Of a stretch of DNA of 64,000 nt, positions 27,862-37,050 are shown piece after piece. Every line of letters starts with the position of its first letter. Within the stretch, counting starts at the first letter, position 1. A model generated the notes under the pieces. It did not search any database. It was given only the letters and a program-made list of their open reading frames with translations, and was not told the origin of the DNA. Made by a program: the position numbers and the translations under genes. Source of the stretch: Methanolinea sp. (lineage in GTDB: Archaea; Halobacteriota; Methanomicrobia; Methanomicrobiales; Methanospirillaceae); NCBI GenBank assembly GCA_018263335.1, contig JADFCY010000003.1, forward strand, positions 62,001 to 126,000, given 5' to 3'.

Positions 27862-29126
27862 TCTCTTTGGGAGGCAAGGCAGGCGAGCGCGGCAAGGGAC
27901 ATGGCGGTGACGCCGTTCCTGATGCTGCCATCAGGGTCGAGGCAGAACCGGGGGCTGTGGAGGTATGCACCGCCCACAGAACCTGTCCCGAGGCGGAGAT
28001 AACAGAGGGGGATTGGGGGGCAGACGTCTCCAAACAGCCCAAAGTCCTCGCTCCCCGTAAGGGCAGGGATGCGGTGGATACAGTCCTGGCCAAAGCATGG
28101 AATGAGCGCGGCAATTACTCTCGCGGTGACCCCCGGGTCGTTTTTGAGGGGTGGGACGGACTCCTCCATGAGGGTGATGACAGGAAGGCGGTCTTGTGGG
28201 ATCCCCGCACTCCTTGCTGCATGTTCGCATACCCTGGCAATGGATGAGAGGATCAGGTCACGGACTCTTTTGTCAAAGAACCTGATATTCGCCTGGAGGT
28301 GCACCTTGTCAGGGATGGCATTGTGCTTGGTGCCGCCGTGTATGGATGCGACCGTGATGAGGCCGAACTCCCCGGCCGGCACCTCTCTTGTGATGATCGT
28401 CTGGAACTGGAGGATCAACTGGGCCGAAAGGACAATGGGGTCGCGGCACCGGTCGGGATGCGCTGCATGGCCGCCGATACCCCGAACGGTGATGTCAAGG
28501 GATTCTGCACCGGCAGTAAACACTCCCTCCCGGTACCCGATATGTCCTGGGGGAAGATCAGGGGAGACATGGAGGGAGAGGGCGCAGTCGGGTCTTGGGA
28601 ACCGGGTATAGAGTCCGTCCTGGATCATCCTCTGCGCCCCGGAAACCGTCTCTTCAGAGGGCTGGGCAACCAGGACCACCGTCCCGCTCCATTCGCCCCT
28701 GATACGGGAGAGGAGGTGGGCGGTTCCAACGAGCACTGTTGAGTGGAGATCATGTCCGCAGGCATGCATGATGCCGACCTCCTTTCCATCCGGAGTGGTG
28801 CCCCTCTCCCTGCTGGCGTAGGGAAGTCCTGTTGCCTCTTCAAGCGGGAGTGCATCCATGTCGGCACGGATCATAACCACCGGGCCCTCACCGTTCACGA
28901 GAACCCCCACGACGCCGTGCCCTCCGATCCCCTTTACAGCCCTGAATCCCGCGGTCTCCATCTCCCCGGCGATGATTTCGGATGTCCTGACCTCATGCCC
29001 CGAGAGTTCCGGGTGGGCGTGGAGGTCCATGTACAAAGATACCAGGGAAGGGAGGTCTTCTTCTAGGTATAAAGAGAGGGACGGCAGGTGATCACACGGT
29101 AAACGGGAACTTATCCCTGGCGACAT
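27825..29126 (-). CDS. M20-family amidohydrolase
   Basis: 433 residues. The binuclear-zinc peptidase pattern is present: IRADMDALPLEE, MHACGHDLHSTVLVG, AQPSEETVSGAQ (catalytic Glu), LSLHVSPDLPP, and the C-terminal LTGSEDFGLFG. The lid/dimerisation domain carries GGHAAHPDRCRDP. Relatives cleave N-acyl amino acids (hippurate, indole-acetyl-amino acids) or N-acetyl-diaminopimelate. The specific substrate cannot be inferred. ATG 29126 is the first start; MDLHAHPEL further in would truncate a conserved helix. Confidence 0.9.
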   Translation of the reverse strand: MSPGISSRLPCDHLPSLSLYLEEDLPSLVSLYMDLHAHPELSGHEVRTSEIIAGEMETAGFRAVKGIGGHGVVGVLVNGEGPVVMIRADMDALPLEEATGLPYASRERGTTPDGKEVGIMHACGHDLHSTVLVGTAHLLSRIRGEWSGTVVLVAQPSEETVSGAQRMIQDGLYTRFPRPDCALSLHVSPDLPPGHIGYREGVFTAGAESLDITVRGIGGHAAHPDRCRDPIVLSAQLILQFQTIITREVPAGEFGLITVASIHGGTKHNAIPDKVHLQANIRFFDKRVRDLILSSIARVCEHAARSAGIPQDRLPVITLMEESVPPLKNDPGVTARVIAALIPCFGQDCIHRIPALTGSEDFGLFGDVCPPIPLCYLRLGTGSVGGAYLHSPRFCLDPDGSIRNGVTAMSLAALACLASQRDQRGQPSPAGGM

Positions 29127-29367
29127 ATCATATCCTTTCCGATGTCTTCATCCCGCGGGAGGAGAGTCTTGTGTCCATCGCATGTTCTCATGATCGGGCT
29201 GATACATATCTCCGGCCTTTTTTACCAGAGAGCGATGCAACAGGCCGGCGAATTTTTTGTGGGTAATACTGTGTGGCCTCGCGGATATAAGCATAGCCGG
29301 TCTGGGAAAAATTGGCGCCACCGGCAACATCTATCGTCTCATGGTACAAATCTACACCTGAAGCGGC

Positions 29368-29967
29368 ATGGCGGCACACAGAGTCCAGGACATGATGCGA
29401 CTGATGGCCAGGAGGATCGGGCGAATTGCCGAATCCCTCTCTGACGACGAGGTAGAAAAATTCGTTGAAGAGATACTCCGTGCAAGGCGGATCTATGTTC
29501 TGGGGGCAGGCAGGTCGGGGCTTGTGGCCAAGGCATTCGCCATGCGGCTCATGCACCTTGGCCTCTCATCGTTTGTGGTCGGAGAGACGATCACCCCTGC
29601 CATGAGCCGTGACGATCTCATCGTTGTATTCTCTGGGTCGGGCAGGACAAAGACCGTTGCCGATATCGCGGAGACTGCCAAGGAGATCGGGGGGAGGCTT
29701 GCACTCATCACCTCGAACCAGGACTCAAGAATCGGGCGGATTGCAGACATCATCGTGATCATCGAGCATCACCGGGACGAGGTCAAGGATGATGGCGCAG
29801 AGTTTGAGATCCGGCAGATGATGGGGGAGCACAAGTCCTTTGCTCCCCTCGGGACCCTCTTTGAGACTGCTGCCATGATCTTTGCCGACGCGGTCATCTC
29901 GCGGCTGATGGAGATCACGCAGATCGACGAGAATGCGTTGAAGGATCGACACGCGAACATTGAGTGA
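29368..29967 (+). CDS. hxlB: 6-phospho-3-hexuloisomerase
   Basis: 199 residues, a single SIS domain (IYVLGAGRSGLVAKAFAMRLMHLG, VFSGSGRTKTVADIAE) with the catalytic Glu/His region IIEHHRDEVKDDGAEFEIRQ. It interconverts fructose-6-phosphate and arabino-3-hexulose-6-phosphate. In methanogens this pathway supplies ribulose-5-phosphate in place of the oxidative pentose phosphate route. The hexulose-phosphate synthase is not in this window. The next gene overlaps or abuts its stop. Confidence 0.92.
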   Translation: MAAHRVQDMMRLMARRIGRIAESLSDDEVEKFVEEILRARRIYVLGAGRSGLVAKAFAMRLMHLGLSSFVVGETITPAMSRDDLIVVFSGSGRTKTVADIAETAKEIGGRLALITSNQDSRIGRIADIIVIIEHHRDEVKDDGAEFEIRQMMGEHKSFAPLGTLFETAAMIFADAVISRLMEITQIDENALKDRHANIE

Positions 29968-29978
29968 GGATGGTGTAT

Positions 29979-31088
29979 ATGGAGAAGGTACGATGTGCAG
30001 GGAGGTGCCTGGGGATCGAGATCTCGGGCATACGAAAGCTCTTCGAGGCGGCAGGGCCGGGCTCGATCAACATGGGGCTCGGGCAGCCGGATTTCGACAC
30101 CCCTGACCATATCAAGGAAGGGGCGATCCGGGCGATCCGTGAGGGAAAGACAGCCTATACCTCGAACATGGGGATCCCGGAACTGCGTGAGGCGCTGTCG
30201 GAAAAGTTTCAAAAGGAGAACGGGCTCGCTTACTCTCCTGACCAGATCCTCGTCACTGCGGGTGCGAGTGAAGCCCTTCACATCATCATGCACGCGCTTG
30301 TAGAGGAGGGTGATCGGGTGCTCTACGCAGATCCCGGGTTCGTCTCGTATGGCGCGCTCGCGGTCCTCGCAGGGGGGCGGCCCGAGGGAGTGCCTCTCGA
30401 CCGCGCCCTCCGCATAGACGTGGAGGCCGCCAAGGAGATGATGGACGGCGCACGCCTATTCATCCTGAACTCTCCCGGGAACCCCACCGGTGCAGTGGAG
30501 ACGAAGGAGAACATCCGTGCGCTCGTGGAGTACGGGAATGACCGGGGGGTAACCATCGTGAGTGACGAGGTATACGAGCACTTTATATACGGTACCACGC
30601 ACTGGAGTGCCGCCCGTTTCGGTGAGGACGTGATCACGGTAAACGCGGCCAGCAAGACCTATGCCATGACAGGCTGGAGGCTTGGGTACCTCGCCGGTCC
30701 GAAGGAGTACGTCGAGCAGTCCCTGAAGGTGCATCAGTACTGCCAGGCATGTGCGACATCCATCTCCCAGTATGCGGCGTTGACCGCATACACCGGACCC
30801 CAGGACTGCGTGGAGCAGATGAGGACGGAGTACCAGGCCCGGAGGGATTATCTCTGTGGGGAGATTGCGAGGATGGGCTTTTCGTTCCCTGTCCCCGAAG
30901 GGGCTTTCTACCTCTTCGCCCCCCTCGGGAAGGGCCTCGTGGAACGAATCCTGAAGAAGGGAGTTATCATCGTTCCCGGGGAGGCGTTTGGATGCAATGC
31001 GCCGGAATATGCCAGGATGAACTATGCAACCTCCCGCGAGAACCTGAAGATCGCAGTGGAGAGGATCAGGGAAGCCATGGAGGGCTGA
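29979..31088 (+). CDS. Class I aminotransferase
   Basis: 369 residues from ATG 29979; an ATG at 29970 and a GTG overlapping the hxlB stop are alternatives. The PLP-binding lysine is in NAASKTYAMTGWRLGY; NSPGNPTGAVETKE and SDEVYEHFIYG contact the cofactor, and a C-terminal arginine in YARMNYATSREN binds the substrate carboxylate. Fold type I, probably aspartate- or aromatic/branched-chain-specific; the exact amino acid is not determined. Middle gene of a tight three-gene run. Confidence 0.92.
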   Translation: MEKVRCAGRCLGIEISGIRKLFEAAGPGSINMGLGQPDFDTPDHIKEGAIRAIREGKTAYTSNMGIPELREALSEKFQKENGLAYSPDQILVTAGASEALHIIMHALVEEGDRVLYADPGFVSYGALAVLAGGRPEGVPLDRALRIDVEAAKEMMDGARLFILNSPGNPTGAVETKENIRALVEYGNDRGVTIVSDEVYEHFIYGTTHWSAARFGEDVITVNAASKTYAMTGWRLGYLAGPKEYVEQSLKVHQYCQACATSISQYAALTAYTGPQDCVEQMRTEYQARRDYLCGEIARMGFSFPVPEGAFYLFAPLGKGLVERILKKGVIIVPGEAFGCNAPEYARMNYATSRENLKIAVERIREAMEG

Positions 31089-31094
31089 ATCAAC

Positions 31095-32132
31095 ATGGTC
31101 ACGGATCTGCTCACCAGACTGTCCAACGCCCACGGGATCTCCGGAAGCGAGGGCAGCGTCACAGGAATAGTCCGAAAAGAACTGAAAAATTACGTGGACG
31201 AGATCCGCGAGGACCGGATGGGAAATCTGATCGCGGTGAAAAAAGGGAACCGCTTCAAGGTGATGCTTGCGGCCCATGCCGACGAGATAGGGTTGATGGT
31301 CAAGTCGGTAGACGAGAAGGGGTTCATCAGGTTCGTCGCGCTCGGTGGGTGGTATGCACCGACGCTCTACAACCAGCGCGTCATCCTGCATGGCAGCAGG
31401 GGCCGGGTCTTCGGGGTGCTGGGCGGCAAACCCCCCCACAAGATGGACGAAGAGGAGCGCAAGAAAGGGGTGAAAGTGGATGATATGTTCATTGATGTGG
31501 GTGCCTGCAGCAGGGAAGAGGTCGAGCAGATGGGAGTGGGAGTCGGCACTCCCGTCTCGGTGGACAGGGAAGTTGCGCCCCTTGCAAACGGGCGGCTCAC
31601 GGGCAAGGCGTTTGATAACCGGGTCGGGGTTGCCATGCTCGTCAAGACCATGCAGGAGGTGAAGTCCCCCCTCACCATCTATGCGGTGTTCACCGTGCAG
31701 GAGGAGGTCGGGCTGAAAGGGGCCAAGACCAGTTCTTACTCTCTTGAGCCCGACTGCGCGATTGCAACTGACGTGACCATTCCCGGCGACCACCCAGGGA
31801 TTGACCAGAAGGATGTCCCGGTGGAGATGGGCAAGGGACCAATCATCACCATTGTCGACGCGAGCGGCAGGGGACTCATTGCGAGCCGGGCAATGGTGAA
31901 GTGGCTGTGCGATACCGCAAAGGCCCATGACATCCCGGTACAGCTGGAGGTGGGAAGCGGGGGAACGACGGATGCCACTGCCATTCACCTGGAAAGGGGT
32001 GGCATCCCCAGTACCACGCTTTCAATCGCAAGCCGGTACATCCACTCGCCGGTCGAGGTGGTTGATGTGAGGGATATCGAGGAGGGGGTCCGGCTCCTCG
32101 TCCATGCACTCGAGAGAAAGCCGAAGTTTTAG
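31095..32132 (+). CDS. M42-family aminopeptidase
   Basis: 345 residues. The cocatalytic metal site shows AAHADEIGLMV, GKAFDNRVGVAM and VQEEVGLKGAK (catalytic and ligand Glu), with IATDVTIPGD and IHSPVEVVDVRD completing it. M42 enzymes such as the tetrahedral TET peptidases form large dodecamers that remove N-terminal residues from peptides. Only six bases separate it from the aminotransferase gene, suggesting a peptide/amino acid turnover operon. Confidence 0.93.
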   Translation: MVTDLLTRLSNAHGISGSEGSVTGIVRKELKNYVDEIREDRMGNLIAVKKGNRFKVMLAAHADEIGLMVKSVDEKGFIRFVALGGWYAPTLYNQRVILHGSRGRVFGVLGGKPPHKMDEEERKKGVKVDDMFIDVGACSREEVEQMGVGVGTPVSVDREVAPLANGRLTGKAFDNRVGVAMLVKTMQEVKSPLTIYAVFTVQEEVGLKGAKTSSYSLEPDCAIATDVTIPGDHPGIDQKDVPVEMGKGPIITIVDASGRGLIASRAMVKWLCDTAKAHDIPVQLEVGSGGTTDATAIHLERGGIPSTTLSIASRYIHSPVEVVDVRDIEEGVRLLVHALERKPKF

Positions 32133-32616
32133 GCCTCATGCGACCCGACTCGCTGTGGATCTATCGGAAATTCCCTTTTTTCCCATCCGGCGCACATACG
32201 CGCGGAAGTATCAACACCCCAGGATTTGAGCTCGCATTCCTCATGGTCTTGCCCTGGGGAGACCCTGCCGCGATCTCGATCGACTATATTTACTCTCTCT
32301 GATAATTGGCGTTTGTTTTTGAAAATAATCCATTTGGACAGTTATATCCCTGAATGAAATGGGGAGGGACTGCCCATGCGGACATATATCAGAGGTGCGA
32401 TGTTTCAATATTGATGATCGTTGTCCCAATCGGAAATTCGCGATGAGTTGAGTTCAGGAGTTGGAAAATACGCCCGATTTTGGCTCTGATGAGGGAAAGT
32501 TTTAAATATATATATGAAGAGGATATGTTGAATACATTTATTCGGGAAACGAAGTCTGATATCACCTTCGATTTCCGATTGGGGAATGTATACAACAATG
32601 CAACTGAGGTACCCGT
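32133..32616. other. Upstream region of the large surface-protein gene
   Basis: About 480 bases with no convincing gene and increased A/T content compared with the flanks. The only clear element is the TATA box at 32502-32515. Confidence 0.5.
32502..32515 (+). promoter_or_regulatory. Strong TATA box for the surface-protein gene
   Basis: TTAAATATATATAT closely matches the archaeal TATA consensus. Transcription would begin near 32535, giving a leader of roughly 80 bases before ATG 32617, which has its own GAGGT ribosome-binding site. Confidence 0.6.
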
Positions 32617-35600
32617 ATGAAATGCGAAAAAGGGCTGCAGATAGCGATACCTATGGTCCTGTGTCTTCTCCTCGTGCTTCCCGCAAGCGCCGCCCTTGGC
32701 GTGAACGGGATCACCCCCTCATCGGAGCGGAACACCGGGACTGTATTCATCACAAACCTTTCAGGTACAGACTTCCCTGACCAGGGATCACTCCAGGTCG
32801 CTCTGAACAGGACCGGATATGCGGAGATAGCCGGCCAGTTCGTAACCGTGGTCTCGTCAACCAGAGCCACCTGCGTCTTTGACCTCCTGGATAAAGAAGC
32901 AGGCGACTGGAACGTGTCGGTGACCAACACCACCAGCGGTGAAAAGGTCATCTCGCCTGTCATCTTCACTGTCAGGAACCTGCCACCGGTAGTCTCTGCA
33001 ATTGACCCGGACGACCGGGAGAACACTGCCGAGGTCTATATCCAGAACCTGTCCGGATCCCAATTCCGCGGTCCCGCCACCGTCACCCTCTCGCTCGGAA
33101 GCGAGGAGATCGACGCCACGAACGTGACGGTCCAGTCAGCGGTCATGATAACCTGCAACCTGGACATCACCGGCGCGACTCCCGGAGACTGGAACGTGAC
33201 GGTCACCAACTATGACGGCCAGTCCGATGTCCTCGAAGCCGGTTTCAGGATCAGGGACCCGAAGCCTGCCGTCACAGGTATCAATCCCTCTGAAGGTACC
33301 AACGACATGGTCGCCATCGGGATCACGGACCTTTCCGGCACCGGCTTCATGCCGGGAGCGACAGTCAACCTGACCAGGACCGGTCAGCCGGATATCCCCA
33401 CCATAAACGGCGCCATCGTCCAGTCACCTACCAAGATCCTCTGCTTCTTCAACCTGAGCGGCGCCGCAGTGGGTAAATGGGACGTCGTCGTCACGAACCC
33501 TGACCTCTACCAGCAGTCGGGAGTCCTCGAAGAGGGATTCACGATAAAATACCCGGATAAGCCCGATGTCACAGGTATTAATCCTCCCTCAGGAGTGAAC
33601 AACGACTGGATCGACGCGAACGTGACAGGGACTGGCTTTCACCCTGGCGCGACAGTGATCCTCTCCCAGGCATCACAGAACATCACGGGAACAGATGTCC
33701 AGGTGGTCTCCGGCAGCGACATCGGCGTCAGGTTCAATCTTACAGGGAAGCCGAACGGGCCCTGGGACCTCACGGTGATCAACAGTGACGGCCAGGAAGG
33801 GACCAAGACCGGAGCATTCAACATCACCAACCCTCCTCCGACCATAACCTCGATTAACCCACCAACGGGTTCAAATGCCGGGTGGGTTACCATCCAGAAC
33901 CTGTCCGGGACCGGATTTTTCGGAACCCCGACGATCACCTTCTCCAACAGCACGCATTCCTTCAATGCCGATAGCGTCACGAGGGTGAGCGATTCCCTTC
34001 TCCAGGGGAACGTGAACCTCGCAGGAAAAGCAGCGGGCGATTACAACGTCACGGTGACCAATCCCGATGGGCTATCGAGCGCTCCATTCAGCAAGTTCAC
34101 CGTGGTGAACCCGAACCCGACGATCGTTTCATTCGACCCCGAACAGGGTGAGACCACCGAATCGGGCAAGGTTGTAACGGTGAACGGCACATATTTCCTC
34201 AATGGCGCGGGCGTCAACCTCACGAAGTCAGGCAAACCCACTATCGTAGGAGATGTCACGTTCGGGAGTCCCACCTCCCTGACCAGTGTATTCAACCTGA
34301 CCGGGAGCGAGGCAGGGGCCTGGAACCTGGTCGTCACGAACCCTGATGGGAATTCGGTGCAGGCCACCAACCCGTTCATCATCACCAACCCGCCACCGAA
34401 CCCGACAAGTATTCTCCCTGCATCCGGTGAAAATTCAAACCCGATTGCAGGAGCGACCCTTCATGGGACGGGTTTCCTTCCCGATTCAGCAGTGAAACTG
34501 GTGAAAGGCACAGGCATCATCCAGGCCACGATCCTGAGTGTCAACGTGACCACCCAGACGATCATGTGTGTCTTCAACCTTGATGGTGCGGCAGTCGGCC
34601 CATGGGACGTGGTGGTCACGAACACTGGCGACAACCTGAACGGCACACTGCCTGGCGGGTTCTTCATCAGATACCCTGCCCCGCCGAACCCGACCGGGAT
34701 TGATCCGGAATCAGCACCGAACAATGCCCCCGTATCAATAACCAACCTCTCAGGGACCGGTTTCAAACCCGGTGCGACGGTTCTCCTGAACCGGGGTGCA
34801 ACGAATATCACCGCAACGAATGTGAACGTGAGCAGTCCGCAGCAGATCACCTGTGATTTCAACATCACCGGGGCGACTCCTGACCTCTGGGACGTCATCG
34901 TCATCAACGAGGATGGCCAGTCCGGCATCAGGGCAGATCTCTTCGAGATAAGGTATCCGGCACCTACTGTGAGCAGCGTAAGTCCTCCGAAGGGATACAA
35001 CAACCAGGCATCGGTTGCCCTGACCGTTATGGGAAGTGGATTCAGGTCTCCTGCTACAGTGAGGCTGAACAGCACGTTCGCGCCGGATATCATCGCCACC
35101 AACGTGAGCGTTGGCAGCGCCTCCCAGCTCAGCTGCACGTTCAACCTTTCCGGGAAGGCGGTAGGAGACTACTATGTCATCGTCACCAATGATGACGGAC
35201 AGTCGAACTCGCTCTCATCGGGTGCGCTGTTTGCGGTCGAATACCCATACCCAAGCATTGTCTCGATCAATCCACCGAAGGGCGCAAATGACAATCCTGC
35301 CCTCCCGTGTTCATTATCGGGGAACAATTTCCGTCCTGGAGCCGAAGTGAAGCTGGTACGGAGCGGATACGGAGATATCCTCGCGACGGGAGAGGTGGTG
35401 GTTGACGCCAATACCCTGAACTGCACGTTCAACCTTGCAGGAAAGGCTGCAGGGGACTGGACTGTAGTAGTAACGAATGACGACAACAAACAGGGAGCCC
35501 TTCCCGGAGGATTCAAAATACTGCCGCCACCCCCGGCACTTGACTTTTCCGGCAGCCCCACCTATGGGACGGTGCCTCTGACAGTCCAGTTCACTGACCA

Positions 35601-36795
35601 GACTCCGAATTATGACGGGCCGTGGGTATGGGACTTTGGCGACGGATCGGTAAGCGGGGTGTACGAGAAGAACCCCATCCATACCTACAATGCAGTGGGA
35701 TCGTACAATGTGACTCTCACGGGGGTCTACGATAATGACCTGATCACTGTCACGAAACCAAACTACATTACCGTCGTGAGGGCACCGGTCGCAGATTTCA
35801 CCGCAAGTCCGACATCCGGCAACGCTCCGCTCCTCGTCAGGTTCACCGACACCTCTGACGGAAACCCCAACTTCTGGGTCTGGAGGTTTGGCGATGGGAC
35901 AATTTCGAATACCCAGAACCCGTTCCACCTGTATACCGCTCCCGGCATCTATTCCGTGAGCCTCACAGTGAAGAACGCGGCTGGTTCGGATACCATCACA
36001 AAGACGGATTACATTACCGTCAGAGCGCTGCCTGTCGCTGAGTTCACTGCAAACAGGACAACAGGGGATGCCCCGATGGCAGTCCAGTTCACTGATCAGT
36101 CCACGGGCGTTCCAAGCAGCTGGGCATGGGTATTCGGAGACGGAACTACCTCTACCGAACAGAATCCCAACCACACCTATACCAACCCGGGGACATACAA
36201 CGTCCGCCTGACTGTGACCAACAGCGCAGGGACAGATACGAAGACAAAGAACGGCTATATCAGGGTGAACGAGGGGATGCAGGCAGCATTTACTTACACT
36301 ACCAGCAACCCCGGAAACCTTGCCCCCCTGACGGTTGCATTCACGGACGCCTCAAAGGGAGCACCGTCCCAGTGGGTTTGGAACTTTGGTGATGGGTTCA
36401 TCTCGATGGAGAGAAATCCAATCCATACCTATACCGCGCCTGGGAACTACACCGCAACACTGACGGTGTCTGATTCGAAACAGAGTTCTTCGGTCTCGCA
36501 GGTCATCGAGGTCAAACAGAGGCTCTTTGCAGATTTCAGCGTACAGCCTGCAAAAGGATCAGTTCCCCTCACTGTGAGGCTCTCGGACCAGAGCATAGGG
36601 CAGCCGAACAGCTGGACATGGGTGATCGCGAAAGATCCCTACAATGTGACCATCTTTGATCCCGGGAGCAGGACCCAGGTCTATACCTTCAATGAACCCG
36701 GCACCTACGACGTCCGGCTTACGGTCACTGACAGTTACGGGAACACTGCGACGATCCTGAAGAGTGACATCATAGAGGCGCTCCCCTTCCCATGA
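32617..36795 (+). CDS. Large surface protein with ten IPT-like and five PKD repeats
   Basis: 1392 residues. The signal peptide is at 1-28 (MVLCLLLVLPASAALG). About ten tandem Ig-like IPT/TIG-type repeats of ~95 residues follow (residues ~29-972), each with a SINPPxGxN start, NLSGTGFxPGATV core and DWNVTVTNxDGQ end. Five PKD domains complete it (~973-1390), recognisable by WVWDFGDGS-type motifs, the last with the motif replaced by WTWVIAKDP. Sequons (N-x-S/T) recur at fixed places in every repeat, so heavy N-glycosylation is likely. No C-terminal anchor or sorting signal is visible. Likely a cell-surface or adhesion protein. Confidence 0.9.
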   Translation: MKCEKGLQIAIPMVLCLLLVLPASAALGVNGITPSSERNTGTVFITNLSGTDFPDQGSLQVALNRTGYAEIAGQFVTVVSSTRATCVFDLLDKEAGDWNVSVTNTTSGEKVISPVIFTVRNLPPVVSAIDPDDRENTAEVYIQNLSGSQFRGPATVTLSLGSEEIDATNVTVQSAVMITCNLDITGATPGDWNVTVTNYDGQSDVLEAGFRIRDPKPAVTGINPSEGTNDMVAIGITDLSGTGFMPGATVNLTRTGQPDIPTINGAIVQSPTKILCFFNLSGAAVGKWDVVVTNPDLYQQSGVLEEGFTIKYPDKPDVTGINPPSGVNNDWIDANVTGTGFHPGATVILSQASQNITGTDVQVVSGSDIGVRFNLTGKPNGPWDLTVINSDGQEGTKTGAFNITNPPPTITSINPPTGSNAGWVTIQNLSGTGFFGTPTITFSNSTHSFNADSVTRVSDSLLQGNVNLAGKAAGDYNVTVTNPDGLSSAPFSKFTVVNPNPTIVSFDPEQGETTESGKVVTVNGTYFLNGAGVNLTKSGKPTIVGDVTFGSPTSLTSVFNLTGSEAGAWNLVVTNPDGNSVQATNPFIITNPPPNPTSILPASGENSNPIAGATLHGTGFLPDSAVKLVKGTGIIQATILSVNVTTQTIMCVFNLDGAAVGPWDVVVTNTGDNLNGTLPGGFFIRYPAPPNPTGIDPESAPNNAPVSITNLSGTGFKPGATVLLNRGATNITATNVNVSSPQQITCDFNITGATPDLWDVIVINEDGQSGIRADLFEIRYPAPTVSSVSPPKGYNNQASVALTVMGSGFRSPATVRLNSTFAPDIIATNVSVGSASQLSCTFNLSGKAVGDYYVIVTNDDGQSNSLSSGALFAVEYPYPSIVSINPPKGANDNPALPCSLSGNNFRPGAEVKLVRSGYGDILATGEVVVDANTLNCTFNLAGKAAGDWTVVVTNDDNKQGALPGGFKILPPPPALDFSGSPTYGTVPLTVQFTDQTPNYDGPWVWDFGDGSVSGVYEKNPIHTYNAVGSYNVTLTGVYDNDLITVTKPNYITVVRAPVADFTASPTSGNAPLLVRFTDTSDGNPNFWVWRFGDGTISNTQNPFHLYTAPGIYSVSLTVKNAAGSDTITKTDYITVRALPVAEFTANRTTGDAPMAVQFTDQSTGVPSSWAWVFGDGTTSTEQNPNHTYTNPGTYNVRLTVTNSAGTDTKTKNGYIRVNEGMQAAFTYTTSNPGNLAPLTVAFTDASKGAPSQWVWNFGDGFISMERNPIHTYTAPGNYTATLTVSDSKQSSSVSQVIEVKQRLFADFSVQPAKGSVPLTVRLSDQSIGQPNSWTWVIAKDPYNVTIFDPGSRTQVYTFNEPGTYDVRLTVTDSYGNTATILKSDIIEALPFP

Positions 36796-36800
36796 GGTGA

Positions 36801-36839
36801 AGGGGAACAATCCCCTCAGTTGCTTTTTTTGCTTTTTTT
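36801..36839 (+). terminator. Intrinsic-type terminator of the surface-protein gene
   Basis: AGGGGA / TCCCCT forms a 6-bp stem with a 4-base loop five bases after the stop, followed by two runs of seven T's (36824-36839). T-rich tracts are the main archaeal termination signal. Confidence 0.65.
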
Positions 36840-36897
36840 CACTCACCATGATATACAAGGAATAAATCTCACATCCCTGTCGGGATCGATTGTTCAT

Positions 36898-36920
36898 GGT
36901 TCGCATCCTTTTGGCGAACC
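36898..36920. repeat. Inverted repeat between convergent genes
   Basis: GGTTCGC and GCGAACC pair over a 9-base spacer in the gap between the surface-protein gene and uvrB. It could mark the end of the uvr operon transcript; no T-tract follows on the minus strand. Confidence 0.35.
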
Positions 36921-37050
36921 GGGAGCAATCCCCTGGCAGGGATCATCCGGGAAAGATAGTGCGATACCAGTAATTCCGGGGGATATCCCCCCCTGATGAG
37001 ATATCCGGATCTCGGGTGTTCCCCGAGGCATTCATATCAGAATTCCAGCG

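Noticed and set aside
32700-35530. Tandem repeats in the surface-protein gene as a CRISPR-like or mobile repeat
   Set aside because: The repeats are protein-level, in frame and diverged at DNA level; they encode Ig-like domains.
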